A DNA stretch of 64,000 nucleotides from Actinoplanes auranticolor (GTDB lineage Bacteria; Actinomycetota; Actinomycetes; Mycobacteriales; Micromonosporaceae): positions 1 to 64,000 of the forward strand of contig NZ_BOQL01000073.1 in NCBI RefSeq assembly GCF_018332655.1. Reading direction: 5' to 3'. Under the pieces are notes generated by a model, which worked only from the letters and a program-made list of their open reading frames with translations, made no database searches and was not told the DNA's origin. Shown here piece after piece: positions 40,563 to 48,626 of this stretch (position 1 is the stretch's first letter; each line of letters opens with the position of its first letter). A program made the translations under genes and the position numbers.

Positions 40563-42097
40563 TGACCAAGTCCCCCCGGCTCTACCTGATCATTCTCGGC
40601 TGCTGGTCGGTGCTGCTCGCGGCGCTGCTGGAGACCTCCCTGGACCAGATCGACGCGGCCACCCGGGCCGGCTGGCCGATCGTCACGCTGGTCGTGGCCA
40701 GCACCGTCTTCATCGCGTACTTCTGGCTCAACGGCACCAAGGACGTCGTCTACACGCTGTACTACCACCTGATCTCGGCCCGGCGGTCGCGGCCGGTGCC
40801 GCGCCGGGCGTCGGCGGCGCAGCCGCGGGTCGTGCTCGTCTACTGCACCTGCAACGACTTCTCCGCCGACAGCCTGCTGCGCAGCATGCGGCAGGACTAC
40901 GGCGACTTCGACGTGGTCATCCTGGACGACTCGTCCAAGCCGGAGTACCTGGCCCAGGTCGACGCCTTCGGCGCCGAGCACGGCGTGCGGGTGGTGCGGC
41001 GCGCGGACCGGGCCGGCTTCAAGGCCGGCAACCTCAACAACTACCTGGGTACGGCCGAGTTCGACTACTTCGTCATCCTGGACAGCGACGAGATCATCCC
41101 GCCCGGCTACATCGGCCGCAGCCTGGACTACTTCGCGGCGTACCCGAACGCGGGCATCGTGCAGGCCAACCACATCGCCACCCGCAATCGCAACGCCTTC
41201 ATGCGGATGTTCTCGATCGGCGTCGACTCGCACTGGATCGCGTACCAGACGGTCAAGGACCGGCACGGCTTCCTGTCGCTGCTCGGGCACGGCGCCATGG
41301 TCAGCCGTGAGTGCTACACCGAGGCCGGCGGCTTCCCGCACGTGGTGGCCGAGGACCTGTGCTTCTCGATCGCCGCGCGCGACGCCGGCTACTACACCGT
41401 CTTCGCGCCCGACGTGGTGTGCGAGGAGGAGTATCCGGTCGACTACCTGGCCTTCAAGAAGCGCCACTCCAAGTGGACCCAGGGCAACATGGAGTTCATC
41501 AAGCGCTACACCGGGGTGATCCTGCGCTCGCGGATGAGCTGGTTCGAGAAGCTCGACATCGTGCTGTTCACCTACAACCTGCCGCTGACCGCGGTGTTCT
41601 CCGTCTACGTGGCGATCCACGTGGTCGTGCTGCCGGTGCTCGGCTACCGCATCGAGTATCCGCTGTGGATGCTCGCCCCGACGGCGCTGTTCCTGCTGGC
41701 ACCGATGCTCAACGATGTGATCTTCCACTTCCGCGCCATGCCGAAGCTGCGCCTGGCCTGGTATCTGCTGCACACGATCCTGCTGTACGGCTCGATGCTG
41801 TTCATCAGCTTCCGGGCCTCGGTGACCTCGGCGTTCGGCAAGTCGGTGTTCGTGGTGACCCCCAAGGAGGACCAGCGGATCACCCTGCGCCAGGCGCTGG
41901 TGGCCAACCGCGCCGAGATCGTCTTCGGGGTGCTGCTGACCGCCGTGTCGATCTACCTGACCGGCAGCGCCCTCCCGGTCCTGCTGATCGCGGCCCCGGC
42001 GATCTTCTGCTTCTACCTGGCGCTGAAACACAACACAGCCACCCCGGTAGCGGACGCTGCTGAGCCCGAGTCGCGCGAGCCTGTCACAGCGGCCTGA
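40562..42097 (+). CDS. Processive GT2 glycosyltransferase (cellulose-synthase-like)
   Basis: A 511-aa membrane polysaccharide synthase. Two N-terminal helices are followed by a GT-A domain with Asp122-Asp123 (DDSS), DSD at 174-176, the catalytic base in AEDLCF (Asp265) and KKRHSKW ending at Trp305 in place of QxxRW. Four to six C-terminal helices form the export channel. Such enzymes extend a beta-glycan and push it through the membrane. It is coupled to the LAxTG mini-protein and stands next to a divergent glycosidase-like lipoprotein, a plausible synthase-accessory-trimming set. The sugar is unknown. Confidence 0.88.
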   Translation: MTKSPRLYLIILGCWSVLLAALLETSLDQIDAATRAGWPIVTLVVASTVFIAYFWLNGTKDVVYTLYYHLISARRSRPVPRRASAAQPRVVLVYCTCNDFSADSLLRSMRQDYGDFDVVILDDSSKPEYLAQVDAFGAEHGVRVVRRADRAGFKAGNLNNYLGTAEFDYFVILDSDEIIPPGYIGRSLDYFAAYPNAGIVQANHIATRNRNAFMRMFSIGVDSHWIAYQTVKDRHGFLSLLGHGAMVSRECYTEAGGFPHVVAEDLCFSIAARDAGYYTVFAPDVVCEEEYPVDYLAFKKRHSKWTQGNMEFIKRYTGVILRSRMSWFEKLDIVLFTYNLPLTAVFSVYVAIHVVVLPVLGYRIEYPLWMLAPTALFLLAPMLNDVIFHFRAMPKLRLAWYLLHTILLYGSMLFISFRASVTSAFGKSVFVVTPKEDQRITLRQALVANRAEIVFGVLLTAVSIYLTGSALPVLLIAAPAIFCFYLALKHNTATPVADAAEPESREPVTAA

Positions 42098-42104
42098 CCG
42101 CTCG

Positions 42105-42137
42105 CGGCGCCGGGCCCGGTGGGCGGGTCCGGCGCCG
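42105..42137. terminator. Hairpin between convergent GT2 and cadD-like genes
   Basis: CGGCGCCGG (42105-42113) pairs with CCGGCGCCG (42129-42137), with an inner GCCC/GGGC pairing and a GGT loop. It lies eight bases after the GT2 stop codon and before the convergent gene, suited to bidirectional termination. Confidence 0.6.
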
Positions 42138-42147
42138 TGGCCGCTGC

Positions 42148-42738
42148 TCAGAACAGGCGGCCCAGCACGCCCGACTCCAGCAGGATCACCAGGCCGATGG
42201 TGATGAAGACCAGCGGCACCAGCCAGTGGCCGTACCGCCGGACCGCGTCGATGATCCGGCGGTGCGAGCCGAGCCAGGACGCCGCCGCGCACCACACCGC
42301 GACCAGCACCGCGAAGACCAGTACGACCACCACGCCGTGGCCGGCACCCAGCGTGCGGAACATCGGCGTGTAGACGGCGATGTTGTCCGCCCCGTTGGCG
42401 ATCGTCACGCCGGCCACCGCGAACGCGTTCCCGGCCGCCACCGGGGAGTCGTCGGCACCGCCGCCGCGGATCGCGCCGATCAGGCCCCGGACACCCAGCG
42501 CGACGGGGACCAGGCCCAGCAGGCCGACCCACTGGTCCGGGATCAGCGCCAGCCCCAGAGCGGCCAGCGCGGAGACCGCGACGAGCACGGCGATCCCGGC
42601 GTACTGCCCGGCCCAGATCTGCCAGGGCCGCGGCCGTCCCGCCGCGCGCGCCGCGAGGAAGAGCACGGTCAGCACGATGATGTCGTCGACGTTGGTGCCG
42701 GCGAAGACACCCACCGCCGCCAGCACGGTCCCCAGCAA
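42148..42738 (-). CDS. cadD: Cadmium resistance transporter family protein
   Basis: A 196-aa membrane protein with five or six helices of the CadD family (VGVFAGTNVDDIIVLTVLFLAA ... GVTIANGADNIAVYTPMF ... WLVPLVFITIGLVILLES). The paired Asp-Asp and Asn-Gly-Ala-Asp motifs in helices are the family core. TTG 42738 comes three bases after the ABC permease stop; the GTG at codon 5 is an alternative. The family exports or sequesters Cd and perhaps other cations; in this context the true ion is not known. Confidence 0.82.
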   Translation of the reverse strand: MLGTVLAAVGVFAGTNVDDIIVLTVLFLAARAAGRPRPWQIWAGQYAGIAVLVAVSALAALGLALIPDQWVGLLGLVPVALGVRGLIGAIRGGGADDSPVAAGNAFAVAGVTIANGADNIAVYTPMFRTLGAGHGVVVVLVFAVLVAVWCAAASWLGSHRRIIDAVRRYGHWLVPLVFITIGLVILLESGVLGRLF

Positions 42739-42741
42739 CGC

Positions 42742-44607
42742 CTACCCCCGCTCGGCCCCGGTCCGGCCCGCGCGCAGCGGGATCACCGTGGCGAAGTACA
42801 GCATCACCAGCCCGGCCAGGAGGAACGCCACGGCGGTGGGCACCCGGTAGGGATCGTGCAGGTGCAGAGCGAGGAACCACAGCCGGTTGCCGCTGTCCTG
42901 GAAGATCATCCACAGCGGCAGCAGGCCCTGCGGGAACATCGGGATCCAGCAGGCGACCCAGAGGAACGTCACGAGAGCCTGCCGGCCCGTAGTGAGCTGC
43001 GGGCGCGGGCGTCCCGGCCGGACGGCGGTGCGCGCCTGGGTCCCGCCGCTGCGCATGGTCGCGAGCAGCTCGGGGCCGGTCGAGGACAACCGACGGTAGG
43101 CCAGTCGGCCACAGTGGATGGCCAGCCACGCGCCGGTGGCCACCCCGACCGGCACCGCCGCCCAGGCGAGGCCCGGACCCCACCGGTCACCCAGGTACGC
43201 CACCAGCGCCGGCGGTGCCGCCGTGAGCGTGACCAGCAGCAGCACCACGAGCACCTGCCCGAAGACGGCCCCGGCCTCGAGCGGATTGCCGCTGCGCCGC
43301 TGCGGCTCGGTGACCGGCACCAGCGCGTACACGGAAACCAGCACGACCAGCCCGGCACCGCCGCCGAGAGTCGCCGCCAGCAGGCCCAGCGCCCACGGCC
43401 AGGTGGCCGCGCCGCCGCCGGCGAGCGTGCCCACGACGGTGAGCGCGACGGCGACCGGAGCCACCTGCAACAGCCAGGCCAGCTGGCGACCGCGTACCTC
43501 GGCGCGCTCGGCACCGGGATCGACCAGGCTGAGCCAGAGCGCGGTGCCGTCCAGCCCGATGAGGTTGGCCGAGGTCGCCGCGGCCATCGCCACCACGATC
43601 AGGCCGGCCCACGGCAGCATGCCCGGCCAGTCGATGAGCAACGGCACCAGCGTGTAGAGCACCCCGAAGAAGAGGGCGAAGAAGAACAGGTGCAACCGCA
43701 TCAGATCCCGCGACCAGGTACGCAGCTCCTTGGCCGCGACCGCACCGGCCCGGCCGGCGTCGGCCAGCCGGTCCAGCGGTGAGCCGTGCGCGGAACTGCC
43801 CCGGGGCACCCGCTGCAGCGGCCGGCTGGTGGTCCGGACCACCAGCAGTCGGGCCCAGAGCAGCAGGGCGAGCCCGACCACGGCCACTGTGCCGCCCAGC
43901 GCCGCGGCCGCCACCGGCCAGGCGCCGCGCGCGGCCGCGTCGATCGCGGCCAGACCCCAGCTGGACGGCAGCCAGCGCAGCACCGCCGAGAAGCGCCCGG
44001 GAAAGCCGAGGCTCAGCAGGTCCAGCTCCACAGCCGCCCACACCAGCACCCAGGACTGGTTGAGCAGTACGGTCATCGCGGCGTTGACCAGGGCGGCGAG
44101 CACCGCGCCGAGCCGCGAGCGGACGGCCACCCCGATCACACCGATCATCACCCGGGACAGCACCACGGCGAGAACGAGCTGCAACGGTACGGCCACCAGG
44201 GCGACCGTCACGGCGGCCGGGCCCCGGTCCGCGGCGTGGACCAGCAGCGCGGAGAACGCGATGAGGCTGACCAGCGGCGCGATGCCGGCGAACGCGGCGA
44301 CGAGCAGGCCCGCAGCCAACCGGACCGGCCGCAGCGGGAGCAGCGCGAAGTGCTCGGGACGCAGGCTCTCGTCCCCGCCGCCGGTGTAGACCGGGCCGAG
44401 CATCCAGCCGAACAGCCAGACCGCGAGCACCGCGGCGAGCAGGTCGGCCCGTACGGCCGGCGCGGCCAGGCCCGAGGCGGTCAGCGCGATCGTGCCCGCC
44501 GCCAGCACCAGTCCGGCGACCCCGCCGAGGATCATGCCGGCCGCGCGGGTCCCGGTGAGCGAGTGGGCCAGCACCCGCAGCTTCATCGCGATCAGGACGC
44601 CAACCAC
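42742..44607 (-). CDS. ABC-2-like permease protein
   Basis: A 621-aa integral membrane protein with about 16 helices. The cytoplasmic segment VGVLIAMKLRVLAHSLTG opens it, and two similar halves (ADAGRAGAVAAKELRTWSRDL begins the second) suggest a duplicated permease. GTG 44607 overlaps the end of the upstream ATPase remnant by 16 bp, and ATG at codon 8 is an alternative. The ATPase that should energise it is truncated, so this transporter is either dead or served by another ATPase. Confidence 0.75.
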   Translation of the reverse strand: MVGVLIAMKLRVLAHSLTGTRAAGMILGGVAGLVLAAGTIALTASGLAAPAVRADLLAAVLAVWLFGWMLGPVYTGGGDESLRPEHFALLPLRPVRLAAGLLVAAFAGIAPLVSLIAFSALLVHAADRGPAAVTVALVAVPLQLVLAVVLSRVMIGVIGVAVRSRLGAVLAALVNAAMTVLLNQSWVLVWAAVELDLLSLGFPGRFSAVLRWLPSSWGLAAIDAAARGAWPVAAAALGGTVAVVGLALLLWARLLVVRTTSRPLQRVPRGSSAHGSPLDRLADAGRAGAVAAKELRTWSRDLMRLHLFFFALFFGVLYTLVPLLIDWPGMLPWAGLIVVAMAAATSANLIGLDGTALWLSLVDPGAERAEVRGRQLAWLLQVAPVAVALTVVGTLAGGGAATWPWALGLLAATLGGGAGLVVLVSVYALVPVTEPQRRSGNPLEAGAVFGQVLVVLLLVTLTAAPPALVAYLGDRWGPGLAWAAVPVGVATGAWLAIHCGRLAYRRLSSTGPELLATMRSGGTQARTAVRPGRPRPQLTTGRQALVTFLWVACWIPMFPQGLLPLWMIFQDSGNRLWFLALHLHDPYRVPTAVAFLLAGLVMLYFATVIPLRAGRTGAERG

Positions 44608-45070
44608 GAAGGACCCTTCCGCCGGCCGGTGTCCGCACCGACCAGTTCGACGAACCGCTCTTCGAGGCTGCCGCCGGCCCGCACCTCGGCGAGGGTGCCG
44701 GACGCGGCCACCTGTCCCGGGTGCGGCCGGCGGCGGTGGCCGCGTCCAGCCCCCGCAGCCGGCCGAGGTAGGTCAGCAGCTCGCGGCCGGTGAGCCGCTC
44801 GGGCAGGGCCAGCCCGTCGGGCAGCACCCCGACCAGGGCGCGGGCGGCGACCGGGTCGGCCCAGACGTCCCGGCCGAAGATCCTGGCCCGCCCGGCGTCG
44901 GGGCGCAGCAGCCCGACGGCCATCGACAGGGAGGTCGTCTTGCCCGCGCCGTTGGGTCCCACCAGGCCGAAGAACGAGCCGGGCGGCACCGCCAGGCTGA
45001 CGTCCCGGACGGCCTGCTTGGGCCCGAAGTCCTTGCGCAGGCCGTCCAGCTCCAGCGCCGGGTCATCCAC
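44592..45070 (-). pseudogene. ABC transporter ATPase with internal deletion
   Basis: GTG 45070 begins a normal ATPase (LELDGLRKDFGPKQAVRDVSL, Walker A in GLVGPNGAGKTTSLSMAVGLL). It runs to LTYLGRLRGLDAATAA and then jumps frame. In the next frame the usual C-terminal end is present (PGQVAASGTLAEVRAGGSLEERFVELVGADTG) to TGA 44592. Signature LSGGQ, Walker B and the H-loop are all missing, so an out-of-frame deletion near 44725-44745 removed roughly the middle third. It cannot hydrolyse ATP. Confidence 0.85.
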
Positions 45071-45114
45071 TGCTGCCCACCCCCGTGTCGGTGATCGTCC
45101 AGCGACGACAGTAG

Positions 45115-45759
45115 TCAGCGGTCGGCGATGCGGGGGAGGGTGAGGTCGCTGTTGTCGATCACCAGATCGGCGCGCTCCCAGGGCCGGCACGCGGCGAAGT
45201 ACAGGCGCTGGCCCTGTACGTACCGGGCCAGGCCGGGATGGCCGGGATCGGGGTGGCTGCCGTCGCGCTGCGCCATCCGCGCCACGGTGACGGCGAACGG
45301 CGCGGTCAGGAAGATCGAGAAGTCCCACTGTCCGGCCAGCTCGTCGCGGTGCAGGAACAGTCCGTCCACCACGAGCACGGCGTCGGCCGGTGCCTGCACC
45401 CACGGCAGATCGAGCACCTCGTCCGTGCCGACGTCGTGCCCGGCGCTGCGGTACCGCCGGTCACCACCGGGCCCGAACGGCGCCAGCACGGCGGTGATGA
45501 GCGCCGGATAGTCGTACGAGTCCAGCCAGAAGCCCTTCGGGGACGTGGGCCCCCGCCGGTGGCGTACGGCCCGCACGTGATGGAAGCCGTCGGCGGACAC
45601 CTGCACGACCGGCCGCCCGCGGGCCCGCAGGGCGGCGGCGAGCTCCCGGGCGAAGGTGGTCTTCCCGACCCCGTCGACCCCGTCCACCGCGACCCGTACG
45701 GCACCGGCCGGCTCCGGGATCCGGCCCGCGACCTCGGCGATGACCTGCTCCCGGGTCAA
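45115..45759 (-). CDS. Uridine kinase-like P-loop kinase
   Basis: A 214-aa P-loop NTPase of the uridine/phosphoribulokinase type. Walker A is DGVDGVGKTTFA near residue 28, followed by VVQVSADGFHHVRAVRH (substrate Asp), GFWLDSYDYPAL, VLVVDGLFLHRDEL and FLTAPFAVTVARMAQRD. TTG 45759 overlaps the response-regulator stop codon (TTGA), making it the third gene of that operon. Close relatives lie beside unrelated genes and may act on nucleosides or other small alcohols; the substrate is not known. Confidence 0.78.
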   Translation of the reverse strand: MTREQVIAEVAGRIPEPAGAVRVAVDGVDGVGKTTFARELAAALRARGRPVVQVSADGFHHVRAVRHRRGPTSPKGFWLDSYDYPALITAVLAPFGPGGDRRYRSAGHDVGTDEVLDLPWVQAPADAVLVVDGLFLHRDELAGQWDFSIFLTAPFAVTVARMAQRDGSHPDPGHPGLARYVQGQRLYFAACRPWERADLVIDNSDLTLPRIADR

Positions 45760-46415
45760 GGATTGACCAGACCCGTCCGGTACGCGATGACGACTGCCTG
45801 CACCCTGTCCCGCAGCCCCAGCTTGGCCAGGATCCGGGCGACGTGGGTCTTCACCGTCGCCTCGGACAGGTGCAGCTGCCCGGCCAGCTCGGCGTTGCTC
45901 AGGCCGTGGGCCAGCAGGCCGAGCACCTCCAGCTCGCGCGGGGTGAGGACGGCCAGGTCCCGGTGCACGATCGGCACGTCGGCGTCGCGCTGGGCGAAGC
46001 GCTCGACCAGCCGCCGGGTGATCGCCGGGGCCAGCATCGCGTCGCCGTCGCGGACCAGGCGTACGGCGCCCACCAGGTGCTCGGGGGTGACGTCCTTGAG
46101 CAGGAAGCCGCTGGCTCCGGCGGTCAGTGCCGCGTACACGTAGTGGTCGAGGTCGAACGTGGTCAGCATGATGACCCGCGGCGCGTCGCCGGTGCCGGAC
46201 AGGATGTGCCGGGTGGCCGCCAGCCCGTCCATCTCGGGCATCCGGATGTCCATCAGCACCACGTCGGGCCGGTGCCGGCGAACCGCGTCGACGGCCTCGG
46301 CGCCGTTCGTCGCCTCGGCGACCACGTCGATGCCGTCCGCCGTGAGGATCATCCGGAAGCCGGCCCGGACCAGCGCCTGGTCGTCCGCGACCACCACCCG
46401 CAGCGCCGCTGTCAC
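45756..46415 (-). CDS. NarL/LuxR-family response regulator
   Basis: A 219-aa two-component regulator. The receiver domain has acidic Asp10-Asp11 (VVVADDQALVR), the phospho-acceptor in VVLMDIRMPEMDGL, Thr in MLTTFD and Lys in LLKD. The C-terminal LuxR HTH reads LTPRELEVLGLLAHGLSNAELAGQLHLSEATVKTHVARILAKLGLRDR. GTG 46415 overlaps the kinase stop by four bases. It is likely to control the divergent ABC exporter genes at 47.9-51.0 kb. Confidence 0.93.
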   Translation of the reverse strand: MTAALRVVVADDQALVRAGFRMILTADGIDVVAEATNGAEAVDAVRRHRPDVVLMDIRMPEMDGLAATRHILSGTGDAPRVIMLTTFDLDHYVYAALTAGASGFLLKDVTPEHLVGAVRLVRDGDAMLAPAITRRLVERFAQRDADVPIVHRDLAVLTPRELEVLGLLAHGLSNAELAGQLHLSEATVKTHVARILAKLGLRDRVQAVVIAYRTGLVNP

Positions 46416-47731
46416 GACACCTCCACCGGGATCCGGGCGTGGACGCGGTATCCGCCGTTGAGCCGCGGCCCCGCCTGCAGGACTCCACCGTAGACGGCGA
46501 GCCGTTCCCGCAGGCCGATCAGCCCCCGCCCGGCCCCGGTGGATGCCGCGGTACCGGACCGGCCGCCGGTGTCGGCCACCTCGACCTGCACGTCGTCGGC
46601 GCCGTAGGCGAGCGTCACCCGCACCGAGGCGCCGGCCGCGTGCTTGACGATGTTCGTCAGCGCCTCCTGCACCAGCCGGTACACCGTGAGCTCGATCCCG
46701 GACGGCAGCGGCATCCGCTGCCCGCTGCGGGTGAGCTCGACCGGCACCCCGGTGTCGCGCATCCGCTGGACGAGCCCGTCGAGCCCGTCGAGACCCGGCT
46801 GGGGCGCCAGGTCCGCGTCGCTCGCCGGCTCGGTGCCCTCGCCCCGCATGGTGAGCAGGCCCATCACGTGGCGCAGCTCGGTCATCGCCGACCGGCCGCT
46901 GGCCTCGACCGCCAGCAGAGCCTCCTTCGCCTGCCCGGGCGACGAGTCCATGATCTTGCGGGCGCCGCCGGCCTGGATCACCATCACGCTGACGTTGTGC
47001 GTCACCACGTCGTGCAGCTCGCGGGCGATCCGCGCCCGTTCGTGCTCGGTGGCCCGGCGCACCGCCTCGGCCTGCTCGTGGGCCATCACCGCCATCCGCG
47101 CCTGCCCCTCGTCGGCGCGGTGTTTCCACCGGCGCAGGCCGTCGGCCGCGACGGCGATGGGCAGCAGGATCAGGTACGGCACCGCGCTGTCCGACACCGA
47201 GCTGGCGTCCGACTGCAACGTGTTGTGCAGCACCGCCGCCACCGGCAGGCTCGCCAGCGCGGGCAACCGGTACGGGCTGAACACCGCGGCGGTGTACCCG
47301 GCGATGACGCAGGCGAAGAACGACAGCCGCAACGCCGCCGGATTCTCGCTGACCGCCGTGGCCAGCGCCAGCACGACCCACAGCACGCCCAGCGGATAGC
47401 GGCGCCGGAACACCAGCGGCAGCACCACCAGCAGGAGCAGCAGAGTCGTCGGACCGGCGGACTGGTCCTGGTCGACCGGCAGGAACGGCGGCCACACCGG
47501 CTCGCACACCGGCGCCGGCCCGGGACGGGGGTCCGGCACCGGGCAGTTGAGCTGCCGGGCCCGCTCCTGGATGCCCTGGTCACCGGCCTGGATCGCGGCG
47601 ATGCCGAGGCCCAGCGCCAGCACGGCGTCGAACACCTGACCCCGCATCGACTGCGGCGGCAGCGGGCCGGCCGGACGGGTCAACGCCCGCGCCCCGGCCC
47701 GCAGCCGGCTCAGCAGCGCACGTTCGGTCAC
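46412..47731 (-). CDS. NarL-type sensor histidine kinase
   Basis: A 439-aa membrane kinase. Several N-terminal helices follow a short cytoplasmic start; a periplasmic-looking loop with two Cys (NCPVPDPRPGPAPVCEP) lies between the first two. The dimerisation block ERARIARELHDVVTHNVSVM holds the phospho-His, and the HATPase part includes ALTNIVKHAAGASVRV and GRGLIGLRERLAVYGG. It is coupled to the response regulator (GTGA). The signal is unknown; such systems beside MacB-like exporters often sense cell-envelope antibiotics. Confidence 0.92.
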   Translation of the reverse strand: MTERALLSRLRAGARALTRPAGPLPPQSMRGQVFDAVLALGLGIAAIQAGDQGIQERARQLNCPVPDPRPGPAPVCEPVWPPFLPVDQDQSAGPTTLLLLLVVLPLVFRRRYPLGVLWVVLALATAVSENPAALRLSFFACVIAGYTAAVFSPYRLPALASLPVAAVLHNTLQSDASSVSDSAVPYLILLPIAVAADGLRRWKHRADEGQARMAVMAHEQAEAVRRATEHERARIARELHDVVTHNVSVMVIQAGGARKIMDSSPGQAKEALLAVEASGRSAMTELRHVMGLLTMRGEGTEPASDADLAPQPGLDGLDGLVQRMRDTGVPVELTRSGQRMPLPSGIELTVYRLVQEALTNIVKHAAGASVRVTLAYGADDVQVEVADTGGRSGTAASTGAGRGLIGLRERLAVYGGVLQAGPRLNGGYRVHARIPVEVS

Positions 47732-47936
47732 CGGCTCATTCTCGTCGCCGCGGCGACCCGGCGGTATCCGTCGCGGGACGGGTGCGCGCTACCTCGCACG
47801 CCTACATCTCAGGGATGACACCACGCCGGGCTCATCCCGATGCGGTACCGAAGATGCCTCCCGCCGGCGATGTGTCCCGTCCGGGCCCGCACCTAGCGTC
47901 AACGCCGCCGAGAGCCGACGAACCGAGGAGACCACC

Positions 47937-48626
47937 ATGACGGCGCCGTTGATCGAACTACGGGACGTGACCCGACGCTACGACGACGGGCCCCCGGCGT
48001 TGCGCGAGCTGTCCCTGACCGTGCGGCCGGGGGAGTCGGTGGCGATTCTCGGCCCGTCCGGCAGCGGCAAGTCCACGCTGCTCAACCTCATCGCCGGGCT
48101 GGACCGCCCGAGCACCGGCACGGTCACGGTGGACGGGGTCGCCGTGGACAAGCTGGGCGAGGCGGCGTCGGCCCGGTACCGGCGGGCCCGGATCGGCCTG
48201 GTGTTCCAGTTCTTCAACCTGCTCGACGACCTGACCGTCGCCGACAACGTGATGCTGCCGGCCCAGCTCGCCGGCATGGCCCGGGCCGCCGCCCAGCGCC
48301 GCGCCACGGAGCTGCTCACCGTGCTCGGCGTCGACCGGCATGCGGCCGCGTACCCGGGCCGGCTCTCCGGCGGGGAACGGCAGCGGGTCGCCGTGGCCCG
48401 CGCGCTGATGAACCGGCCGGCGTTGCTGCTGGCCGACGAGCCGACCGGGGCGCTGGACACCGCCGCCGGCGTGGAGGTCCAGCGGCTGCTCACCGAGCTG
48501 CACGCCGACGGTCAGACGATCGTGCTGGTCACGCACGACCTGGCGCTGGCCGAGAACTGCGCCACCCGTACGGTCCAGCTCCGCGACGGCCGGGTGGCCG
48601 CGGACACCACGGCGCCCGTCCGATGA
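47937..48626 (+). CDS. ABC transporter ATP-binding protein (MacB/LolD type)
   Basis: A 229-aa ATPase with Walker A GPSGSGKSTLLN, the Q-loop at FQFFNLLDDLTV, signature LSGGERQRVAVARAL, Walker B LLLADEPTGALD and the switch His in LVTHD. It starts at ATG 47937 after GAGGAG and overlaps the permease start by four bases. It should power the FtsX-type permease next to it. The divergent two-component system lies 205 bp upstream. Confidence 0.94.
   Translation: MTAPLIELRDVTRRYDDGPPALRELSLTVRPGESVAILGPSGSGKSTLLNLIAGLDRPSTGTVTVDGVAVDKLGEAASARYRRARIGLVFQFFNLLDDLTVADNVMLPAQLAGMARAAAQRRATELLTVLGVDRHAAAYPGRLSGGERQRVAVARALMNRPALLLADEPTGALDTAAGVEVQRLLTELHADGQTIVLVTHDLALAENCATRTVQLRDGRVAADTTAPVR

Noticed and set aside
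40373..43183. Long open frame on the minus strand opposite the GT2 synthase
   Set aside because: The plus strand carries clear GT2 motifs and a ribosome binding site; the antisense product is His/Gln/Val-rich with no domain.
44592..45070. Programmed frameshift in the ABC ATPase
   Set aside because: The signature, Walker B and H-loop sequences are absent in every frame, so a frameshift could not restore a working protein.
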